Shown in pieces: positions 27,278 to 32,958 of a stretch of 34,325 nt of DNA. The DNA is taken from positions 1-34,325 of the forward strand of contig DATNQI010000052.1 of assembly GCA_036704125.1 (NCBI GenBank), given 5' to 3'. Every line of letters begins with the position of its first letter. The stretch's first letter is position 1. Both the position numbers and the translations under genes were made by a program. This DNA is from Pantanalinema sp. (GTDB lineage Bacteria; Cyanobacteriota; Sericytochromatia; S15B-MN24; UBA4093). A model generated the notes under the pieces. The model was given only the letters and a program-made list of their open reading frames with translations. It had not been told where the DNA came from and did no database searches.

Positions 27278-27309
27278 AAAGGCCGCTTGCGATGCAAGCG
27301 GCCTTTCTT
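27278..27309 (+). terminator. Rho-independent terminator
   Basis: AAAGGCCGCTTGC, 3-nt GAT loop, GCAAGCGGCCTTT (13-bp perfect stem), then CTTGATTTT. It ends the epimerase/small-protein transcript and could also serve the truncated pfkB remnant on the other strand. Confidence 0.9.
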
Positions 27310-27314
27310 GATTT

Positions 27315-27403
27315 TACGCGACCACGGTCGGGACGAAGGTGTCGCCCAACTTCTCGAAGCCGCTCATCCCGTGCAAGACGTTGTAACGCTTGAAGATCGC
27401 CTC
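27315..27403 (-). pseudogene. Remnant of a pfkB 3' end (direct repeat 1)
   Basis: 89 bp that match the 3' end of the intact kinase gene (29167-29255) with 8 differences by eye (about 91%). Read on the - strand it still encodes FEKLGDTFVPTVVA and a stop codon (TAA in place of TAG). Similarity stops abruptly at 27403. Most changes are silent, so it looks like a diverged copy and not a recent exact duplication. Confidence 0.85.
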
Positions 27404-27421
27404 AGTTGCCCGGCGTCAAGA

Positions 27422-27465
27422 TTGAGTATTGTCACCATACTCAATGAGTACTATTATCATACTCA
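27422..27465 (+). promoter_or_regulatory. Promoter with two overlapping operator palindromes, TA-like module
   Basis: -35 TTGTCA (27429-27434), 17-bp spacer, -10 TATTAT (27452-27457). Palindrome 1, TTGAGTAT/ATACTCAA (27422-27429 and 27437-27444), covers the -35; palindrome 2, TGAGTA/TACTCA (27445-27450 and 27460-27465), covers the -10. A fifth half-site ATACTCAC begins at 27481. The arrangement is that of an autoregulated operon; the region is strikingly AT-rich for this genome. Confidence 0.78.
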
Positions 27466-27502
27466 AATAGAACCTTGAAGATACTCACTGAAGGGGGGAT
27501 CT

Positions 27503-28105
27503 GTGAGCCTATCCGCTCAGACGATTGAAACCCTGCTGGAAGCGCTAAGCGAGCAACTCGCCGCAGCAGATGCCTGCCCCGTCGACCTCGTGGTTTGCGG
27601 GGGCACCGCGATGAACTTCCTCGGTTTCGCCGCGCGCCCCACCAAGGACGTCGACGTCGTCGCGCTCTTGAACCTGCCCGGCAAGGGAGAGCCAGAGTTC
27701 CTCATGGCCAAGCCCCTGCCCGCATATGTGCTGAAGGCCAGCGCTCTGGTCGCGAAGGATTTCGGCATCTCGCCGGACTGGCTCAACGATGGACCGGCCG
27801 ATCTCTTGCGCTGGGGGCTGCCCGAGGGCGCTGAGTCTCGCCTGATAGAGCGACGGTTCGGAGCATGTCTGACCGTCCATTTCCTGGCGAGACCGGATCT
27901 CATCTGTCTTAAGCTTTACGCCTACGCAGATAGCCAGGCGCCTCGACACCGCCAAGATCTCCTCGCCCTCGAGCCGACCCACGAAGAACTGGAAACGGCC
28001 GCCAACTGGGTCAGAACCCACGACGATTCAGACGCCTTCCTGATCGATATTCGCGGTGCCCTCGCTACCCTCGGAGCCCCTGATGTCGCTGCACGCATCG
28101 GCTAA
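27503..28105 (+). CDS. Nucleotidyltransferase of the AbiEii/DUF6036-like type (putative toxin)
   Basis: 200 aa. The nucleotidyltransferase core is CGGTAMNFLGFAARPTKDVD, with the GG-T motif at residues 33-35 and the metal aspartates Asp49 and Asp51; RPDLICLKLYAYADS and RHRQDLLAL follow, as in small MNT/AbiEii-like proteins. Such enzymes often act as toxins of type IV systems by adding nucleotides to tRNA; the same fold also occurs in resistance enzymes. GTG 27503 has AAGGGGGG upstream. It overlaps the winged-helix gene by 23 bp, so the two are one operon. Confidence 0.78.
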   Translation: MSLSAQTIETLLEALSEQLAAADACPVDLVVCGGTAMNFLGFAARPTKDVDVVALLNLPGKGEPEFLMAKPLPAYVLKASALVAKDFGISPDWLNDGPADLLRWGLPEGAESRLIERRFGACLTVHFLARPDLICLKLYAYADSQAPRHRQDLLALEPTHEELETAANWVRTHDDSDAFLIDIRGALATLGAPDVAARIG

Positions 28106-29111
28106 GGCGTTCCGAGAGGAGGTCCTTTCGTTCATCTGGCGGCAGTGGGGCCAGATGGGGCTCTCCGCGCCCTTCGCACACGAAGACGTCTGGTGCCAGG
28201 ATCCGGAGGCCCTCCTGGTATTCAGCCTCGAAGCCGCTCGCCGGGATCCTCGGATGTTCGACGAAATCCTCGACTGGCTCACCGCCAATGGCCGCAGCTT
28301 GCTGCGTCAGCGCGTCGAGAACCTGCTCGCGCGCGATCCGGATGCCCCCCGCCCCGTCATCGAAGCGGCGCTCGCGCGCACCTTGCCAGCTATTTCGAGG
28401 CGATCGCGCGAGACGCAAAGCACGCTGGACAGCACCGGGCCGACGCCCCTGTTCGAAGGGGAGCTGACCGAAGCGGCCGCCTTCGGCGAGAGCGAGCCGA
28501 TCTTCTTGCGCTTCGGGCTCGTCCGTCCGCCCTTTCGCCGCAGCCGCAAGAGTCGCGAACTCGATCTGCTTGCCCCTTTCAACATGCCGTTCCGGCTTCG
28601 TGCGATTTTCGGACCGGGCAGCCGCTCGGAGGCGATACGATACCTGCTGTTGCGCGGGGATCAGGGCGGGACCACGGTTGAAATCGCCGAGGCGATCGCA
28701 TTGAGCCGCCCCAATGTGCAGCAAGCGCTTGAAGGTCTGAGCGCTGCCGGGATCTGCATCAAGCACCCCCGAAACAAAAAGGAGCTCATGTGGAGACTGG
28801 ATGTGGAAAGATGGCAGACCTGGCTCGAACTCGATGAATCACGGATTCCTCGCTGGATCGACTGGCCTGCCGCGTTCGCGGGGCTGGCCACGATCTGGCG
28901 CTGGATCCACGCGCCGCAGCGCGAGAGCGAATCCCCTTATATCCGCTCGTCGAGAGCACGACAGCTAATGGAACAGGCGGCTCCGCTCATCGCCAACGCT
29001 GGGATAAAGTGGCACCCTGCAGATCCGCAACGTTATCCGGGCGAAGGCTACCTGCCCGCCTTCGAACACGATCTCGCCACGCTGGGCACGGCCTTGAACC
29101 CAAGAACTTAA
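28083..29111 (+). CDS. Winged-helix protein paired with the nucleotidyltransferase (putative antitoxin/regulator)
   Basis: 342 aa from ATG 28083 (GGAG 8 bp upstream). I do not recognise a named family. A helical N-terminus leads to a basic middle part (FRRSRKSRELDLL) and a winged helix-turn-helix at about 180-235 (EAIRYLLLRGDQGGTTVEIAEAIALSRPNVQQALEGLSAAGI, quoted in parts: TTVEIAEAIALS and RPNVQQALEGLSAAGI). Its gene overlaps the nucleotidyltransferase gene, and the operator palindromes lie just upstream, so I infer that it represses the operon and may neutralise the enzyme. In the AbiE systems the regulator comes first; here it comes second. Confidence 0.65.
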   Translation: MSLHASAKAFREEVLSFIWRQWGQMGLSAPFAHEDVWCQDPEALLVFSLEAARRDPRMFDEILDWLTANGRSLLRQRVENLLARDPDAPRPVIEAALARTLPAISRRSRETQSTLDSTGPTPLFEGELTEAAAFGESEPIFLRFGLVRPPFRRSRKSRELDLLAPFNMPFRLRAIFGPGSRSEAIRYLLLRGDQGGTTVEIAEAIALSRPNVQQALEGLSAAGICIKHPRNKKELMWRLDVERWQTWLELDESRIPRWIDWPAAFAGLATIWRWIHAPQRESESPYIRSSRARQLMEQAAPLIANAGIKWHPADPQRYPGEGYLPAFEHDLATLGTALNPRT

Positions 29112-29112
29112 A

Positions 29113-29150
29113 GCGCGAGCGGCCCCTGGAAATCCAGGGGCCGCTCGCGC
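29113..29150. terminator. Bidirectional terminator hairpin
   Basis: A perfect 17-bp stem (29113-29129 with 29134-29150, loop AAAT) 1 bp after the winged-helix stop and 15 bp from the end of the convergent pfkB gene; on the + strand GAAAAAGG follows. Confidence 0.88.
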
Positions 29151-29165
29151 CGAAGTCGAAAAAGG

Positions 29166-30110
29166 CTACGCGACCACGGTCGGGACGAAGGTGTCGCCCA
29201 GCTTCTCGAAGCCGCTCATCTTGCGCAGGACGTTGTAGCGCTTGAGGATCTCCTCGTGGGTCACGGAGCGCAGCCTGTCGCAGCTGAACTCCTCGACGTT
29301 GTACGACGCCATGACGCTGCCCAGGATGATGGCGCGGCGCAGGTTCTCGTTCGAGAGGTCGTCGGTGTAGGCCAGGTACCCGAGGAAGCCGCCCGCGAAG
29401 CTGTCGCCGGCGCCGGTGGGGTCCGAGACCTCCTCGATGGGGTAGGTGGGCGAGATGAAGATGTGGCCGTTGTCCTGGACGAGCATGGCGCCATCCTCGC
29501 CCTTCTTGATGATGACGGCCTTGGGGCCGAGCTCGAGGACGCGCTTGGCAGCCTTGAGGAGGTTGTTGGTCTCGCAGAGCTGGCGAGCCTCGCCCTCGTT
29601 GAGCAGGGCGATGTCGACCCGCTTGAGGGTCTCGACCAGCGCCGCGCGCTTGCTTGTGATCCAGAAGTTCATGGTGTCGCACACCACGAGCTTGGGGCGC
29701 TCCATCTGGTCGAGCACCAGGCTCTGGAGCTCGGGGTCGATGTTGCCCAAAAAGAGGTACTCGCTCTGCGCGTAGTTCTGGGGGAGCTTGGGCTGGAAGT
29801 CGGCGAAGACGTTGAGGTCCGTCATGAGGGTGTGGGCCGTGTTGAGGTCCTCGTCGTAGAAGCCCTTCCAGCGGAAGGTCTTGCCCTCGACCCGCTGCAG
29901 GCCCTCGACGTTGACGCGGCGGCTGCGGAAGAGCTCGACGTGCTCCTCGGGGAAGTCGGTGCCGACGACGCCCACGAGGTTGACGGGCGAGAAGAAGCTC
30001 GCCGACATGGAGGCGTGGGTGGCGGAACCGCCGAGCGCCTCGATCACTTCTCCACGGGGGGTCCGGACGGAATCCAGCGCGACCGATCCGACGATGGTGA
30101 TGTTACTCAT
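29166..30110 (-). CDS. PfkB-family carbohydrate kinase
   Basis: Ribokinase-fold enzyme, 314 aa, that phosphorylates a sugar or nucleoside with ATP; substrate unknown. The N-terminal substrate region is GGSATHASMSASFF, and the C-terminal signature DPTGAGDSFAGGFLGYLAY carries the catalytic Asp and the anion hole (GAGD). NEGEAR marks the metal-binding NxxE-like site. The start at 30110 is ATG with AGAAGGG upstream and an extended -10 further up. Its last 89 bp are duplicated at 27315-27403. Confidence 0.92.
   Translation of the reverse strand: MSNITIVGSVALDSVRTPRGEVIEALGGSATHASMSASFFSPVNLVGVVGTDFPEEHVELFRSRRVNVEGLQRVEGKTFRWKGFYDEDLNTAHTLMTDLNVFADFQPKLPQNYAQSEYLFLGNIDPELQSLVLDQMERPKLVVCDTMNFWITSKRAALVETLKRVDIALLNEGEARQLCETNNLLKAAKRVLELGPKAVIIKKGEDGAMLVQDNGHIFISPTYPIEEVSDPTGAGDSFAGGFLGYLAYTDDLSNENLRRAIILGSVMASYNVEEFSCDRLRSVTHEEILKRYNVLRKMSGFEKLGDTFVPTVVA
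29167..29255. repeat. Direct repeat 2: pfkB 3' end matching 27315-27403
   Basis: The intact gene's last 89 bp, in the same orientation as the remnant at 27315. The two copies bracket the nucleotidyltransferase/winged-helix module and nothing else. Confidence 0.85.
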
Positions 30111-30159
30111 TTAGCCCTTCTCTAACTCCCGTAAGCGGCATGGACAGGCAAACTTGGAC

Positions 30160-30168
30160 ATTATAGCA
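30160..30168 (-). promoter_or_regulatory. Extended -10 promoter of pfkB
   Basis: TGCTATAAT on the - strand, a perfect extended -10, about 50 bp before the pfkB start. Confidence 0.65.
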
Positions 30169-30184
30169 GATCTCAAAAGCAGCA

Positions 30185-30207
30185 TGTCCCCCCATTCAGG
30201 GGGGACA
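30185..30207 (-). terminator. Terminator of the small lipoprotein gene
   Basis: TGTCCCCCC/GGGGGGACA, 9-bp stem with a 5-nt loop, followed on the - strand by TGCTGCTTTTG. It lies 30 bp after the lipoprotein stop and just before the pfkB promoter. Confidence 0.7.
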
Positions 30208-30237
30208 GCAGGGGGGTGATCGCAATCGCTCCGAGCC

Positions 30238-30615
30238 CTACTCGGCCAGGTAAGCCTCCAGGCCGCGCCGGATCGTCTCCATGTGGCGCTCCGCCCCGCT
30301 CATCTCGGGCTCGTAGTGAAGGCCCAGCTGGCGAGCGTCACCCGGCTTTCCCAGCGCGACGCGCACGATGGCCAGGCGTTGCCCCATGGGGGGATACGCG
30401 CTCCAGAGCTCGGCGCTCACCGCGTCGGGCGCGCTCGTGATGTTGCGGTAAACGCCCTCTGCGGGCGCGTTACCCCCGAGGAAAAATCCCTTGACCCGCT
30501 CCTGGGTCAGTTCCCCAGGGCGAGCGACCTGCATGTCCTGGATGCTCGCCTTCTCTTGAAGGTGCGCGCATCCCCCGAGCGCGAGCATCGCGCAAACCAC
30601 CAAAAACCGCATCAT
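30238..30615 (-). CDS. Small lipoprotein of unknown function
   Basis: 125 aa. The signal peptide ends in the lipobox LGGC (Cys16), followed by a small soluble domain with conserved-looking SAELWSAYPPMGQRLAIVRVALG and a helical C-terminus. No family recognised. Two ATGs in a row begin the gene, with GGGGGA upstream. It lies 155 bp from the YjbH-like gene on the same strand; the AT-rich gap shows no clear promoter. Confidence 0.6.
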   Translation of the reverse strand: MMRFLVVCAMLALGGCAHLQEKASIQDMQVARPGELTQERVKGFFLGGNAPAEGVYRNITSAPDAVSAELWSAYPPMGQRLAIVRVALGKPGDARQLGLHYEPEMSGAERHMETIRRGLEAYLAE

Positions 30616-30770
30616 GAGCCGATCCCCCTACGGGCAAGAAGGCGAGTCCCTGCATTCAGGATAGATCAGGTCGGCACTCGATCGATGCGTTCCGCGGAAA
30701 GCCTCACGAAACATTTACTTCATTAGTAACTAACAAAATTAGCTTCATGGCGAAGGGAAGCAGGGGTAAC

Positions 30771-31478
30771 TCAGAGCGACCAGGAGAGGACTCCGGAGTA
30801 CGCCCAGTCGTCAGGCCACAGCTTCGCGGCCTGCAGGGTGAGCCATCCGACCGGGCGCCAGCTCACCCCGGCGTTCCATTCTTGGCTGTCGTGCTCGATC
30901 CTGAGGTTGAGGCCGCCACCGACCTCCCAGTCGGCCCCGCCGAACACGCCCTTGATGAAGCGCGGGCTGTCCCCGTAGCCCAGGTGCAGGGACACGGGCC
31001 CGAGCGGCTGGGTGGCGACCCCGTAGAAGGTATTCAGGCCGTAGTCGGTCTTGCCGATGCTACCCCGGGCCAGGAAGTTGGCCCCGAGGGGATCCTGGGC
31101 GCCCACGGCCACCCGAGGCCAGCTCGCGGGCAGCGGCAGTTGGTACTTCACGTTCCACATCCGGTGAAAGCCGTAGGCCACCCCCGGCGCATCCCCCGGG
31201 TACCAGCCCACCACCTGGAGCTGGTCGAGCGTCATCTCGAGGCCCGGCAGCAGGGCCAAGGCGGCGAAGTAATGCCGGTTGGTCTTGGGCTGGTAGAGGT
31301 AGCCCCGTGGCCCTCCGATCCAGCTGAAGCCGAGCGCGAACTCGCCCTCCTCGAGGGTCAGGGCCGTCGGCGTCTTGATGAGGCCGGTCCCCCCGCCCAG
31401 GTTGAGCGACGCCGCGTCGACGGGCCCGCCCGCGGCGAGCAGTCCCAGACACATCAAACAAGCACCACATACGCGCAT
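30771..31478 (-). CDS. YjbH/GfcD-like outer-membrane barrel protein
   Basis: 235 aa with a cleavable signal peptide (cut near AAGGPVDAA) and alternating beta-strand segments ending in an aromatic-rich final strand (WAYSGVLSWSL), as in outer-membrane barrels. The N-terminal GGGTGLIKTPTALTLEEGEF matches the YjbH/GfcD signature, proteins linked to exopolysaccharide secretion. The nearby polysaccharide export gene supports this. At 235 aa it is much shorter than E. coli YjbH (about 700), so it may be a single-barrel relative. The ribosome site is weak. Confidence 0.65.
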   Translation of the reverse strand: MRVCGACLMCLGLLAAGGPVDAASLNLGGGTGLIKTPTALTLEEGEFALGFSWIGGPRGYLYQPKTNRHYFAALALLPGLEMTLDQLQVVGWYPGDAPGVAYGFHRMWNVKYQLPLPASWPRVAVGAQDPLGANFLARGSIGKTDYGLNTFYGVATQPLGPVSLHLGYGDSPRFIKGVFGGADWEVGGGLNLRIEHDSQEWNAGVSWRPVGWLTLQAAKLWPDDWAYSGVLSWSL

Positions 31479-31531
31479 CGCATCACCCTACATCGCAGGA
31501 GCGGAAACTATCAAGGTGGCCCATCGCCCTC

Positions 31532-31656
31532 TGGGTGAGCGCAAAGTAGGGCGCCGACACTCGCTTTCCCTCTCCCCGCCCCCGGGTGGGGCGGGGCTGG
31601 GGGTGGGGGGATTCAATCGCCGTAGGCGCTGCCTTCTTCGAGGAGGGCGTGAGGGC
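31532..31656 (-). repeat. G-rich hairpin repeat, copy 5 (long form, hicAB-flanking repeat L1)
   Basis: The common core (hairpin 31574-31596, then G5-T-G6 ATTCAATC) is extended on both sides by sequence shared with L2 at 32466-32588 (GCGCAAAGTAGGGCGCC on one side, CGCCGTAGGCG on the other). Read on the - strand the outer part encodes ALLEEGSAYGD and a TGA stop just before the core. The rest of the 311-bp gap (31479-31789) shows nothing recognisable. Confidence 0.88.
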
Positions 31657-31789
31657 GGGTTTGTGGTGAGGATCTAGCGACCGTCGAGGCCAATACCCAT
31701 GGCGACGGACAGGCTCGGATCACCGAAGAGCTGAACACTGAGGGGTCCACTATACCGACAAGCGGATCCGTTGGCTGTTGCTGCTGAGG

Positions 31790-32185
31790 CTATGCCTTGC
31801 GTAGCTCCGCTCGAGCGGCATCCGCGAGGAAGGCCGAGCGGGTCTTGCCGAGGCGCGCGGCGGCCTCGTCGATCTGGATAACCAGGCGCTTATCCAGCGA
31901 GATGTTGAGCCGCACGGGCTCAGACTTCTCGATCTCAATCCTCACCAGGAAGGGGATCTGCTTGGCGTACTCGGGGTTGTTCGCGATCGCCTCGATCTCA
32001 GACGGGGCAGGGATGGGGTCGCCATCCTCCATCATCCCCTCGAGGTGCAGGCGCAGGGCCTGGTGAGCATTCTGGATCGCATCGTCCGGGGTTTTCCCTC
32101 CGGACGTGCAGCCAACAAGGTCGGGAAACCAGACACCCCAGGTATCCAGCGGCGTGCGTTCGAGGAGCGCAACGTAAACAGCCAT
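31790..32185 (-). CDS. hicB: HicB-family antitoxin
   Basis: 131 aa. The N-terminal HicB fold (WGVWFPDLVGCTSGGKTPDDAI, here cited as VWFPDLVGC and GKTPDDAIQNA) binds the HicA toxin; the C-terminal ribbon-helix-helix (PVRLNISLDKRLVIQIDEAA) binds DNA and represses the operon. ATG 32185 has AAGGAGG upstream and lies 11 bp after hicA. Its complete length and motifs suggest a working antitoxin. Confidence 0.92.
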   Translation of the reverse strand: MAVYVALLERTPLDTWGVWFPDLVGCTSGGKTPDDAIQNAHQALRLHLEGMMEDGDPIPAPSEIEAIANNPEYAKQIPFLVRIEIEKSEPVRLNISLDKRLVIQIDEAAARLGKTRSAFLADAARAELRKA

Positions 32186-32196
32186 GGGCGGCCTCC

Positions 32197-32391
32197 TTAC
32201 TTCCAACCGGCCTGTTTGAAGATGCTGTCCAGCGTGCTCCCGTAGAGGTCTTTCTTGGGATGCTGGACGGTCACCTTGCCGGGCCTGGTGTCGTGCTTGT
32301 ACTGGTGGTGATCGCCACGGACCTTGGACAGGTACCAGCCGTCAGCCTCAAGGCGCTGGATGATTTCACGGCTGCTGAAGACCTTGCCCAT
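32197..32391 (-). CDS. hicA: HicA-family toxin (mRNA interferase)
   Basis: 64 aa. Double-stranded-RNA-binding-like fold that cleaves mRNA during translation. The active-site histidine region is VRGDHHQYKH, followed by GKVTVQHPKKDL and the C-terminal LDSIFKQAG, all standard for HicA. ATG 32391 has GAGGAGG upstream. First gene of the operon, followed by hicB. Confidence 0.93.
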   Translation of the reverse strand: MGKVFSSREIIQRLEADGWYLSKVRGDHHQYKHDTRPGKVTVQHPKKDLYGSTLDSIFKQAGWK

Positions 32392-32421
32392 CGATGCGAC
32401 CTCCTCGCAGTTGACGGGCTA

Positions 32422-32450
32422 ACCATACACAAAAAATACACAAAATGCAA
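32422..32450 (-). promoter_or_regulatory. hicAB promoter with 11-bp-spaced direct repeats
   Basis: On the - strand: -35 TTGCAT, 17-bp spacer, -10 TATGGT. On the + strand ATACACAAAA occurs twice, at 32425 and 32436, one helical turn apart within the spacer, a likely HicB operator. Confidence 0.72.
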
Positions 32451-32465
32451 GCGCGAACCAGGGAG

Positions 32466-32588
32466 TGGGTGGGCGCAAAGTAGGGCGCCAAGGCTCGCTT
32501 GCCCTCTCCCCGCCCCCGGGTGGGTCGGGGCTGGGGGTGTGGGGATTCAATCGCCGTAGGCGGTGCCTTCTTTGAGGAACGCCAGGGC
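32466..32588 (-). repeat. G-rich hairpin repeat, copy 6 (long form, hicAB-flanking repeat L2)
   Basis: Same layout as L1, with a few substitutions that break the hairpin and one G run (GGGTCGGGG and GGGGGTGTGGGG). Read on the - strand the outer part encodes AFLKEGTAYGD and a TGA stop, matching L1 at the protein level. Confidence 0.85.
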
Positions 32589-32958
32589 TTCGCCGGCGAT
32601 CACCCCCCTGTAGTCCCCCCATTACGCCTTCGGCTTAGATGCGCTGCGGCGCGAGCGAGGAGGGACAAGGGTCGGCTCCCCTGTTTTCGTTCACCCATGG
32701 CCCCCTCTCCCGGGGGGAGCGCGAAGGGCCGGCGGAGAAAATCAACCCAGAGCGGCGGAGGGGTAGGGCCTGAAAAGCCTCGGATTGAAGGCACGCCAGG
32801 GCCTCATATGGTACGATCGGACGCAATAGCGTTACCAGCGCCACAGCGCCCCGGATAACCCCCGGAAGCCTATATTTACCGGGGATTCAGGGGTTTATCG
32901 CAAAAGGCGGCGCGGGTATGCAAACGTCAGCACCTTGCTGAGAGCCCGGCCGAGTCGT
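32589..32958 (+). other. Gene-free stretch and leader before the polysaccharide export gene
   Basis: No convincing gene. On the - strand a short remnant of coding-like sequence (GDYRGVIAGEA) continues the L2 tail until an in-frame stop. A hairpin-prone CCCCCTCTCCCGGGGGGAG lies near 32702-32720. An extended -10 (see 32809) is followed by about 140 bp of leader with CCCCGG/CCGGGG pairing around 32852-32883; I could not match it to a known riboswitch. Confidence 0.5.
32809..32817 (+). promoter_or_regulatory. Extended -10 promoter for the export operon
   Basis: TGGTACGAT, related to the TGCTACGAT elements at 261 and 3657. No -35 at proper spacing. Confidence 0.5.

Noticed and set aside
27115-27393. 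Reading frame of 92 codons across the small-protein gene and terminator
   Set aside because: It runs through a clear terminator and into the pfkB remnant, is Arg-rich and shows no motif; the frame from 27092 to 27271 fits the local signals better.
32850-32958. Possible c-di-GMP riboswitch in the leader of the polysaccharide export gene
   Set aside because: The leader can fold, but the conserved GEMM core sequences are not found in order.
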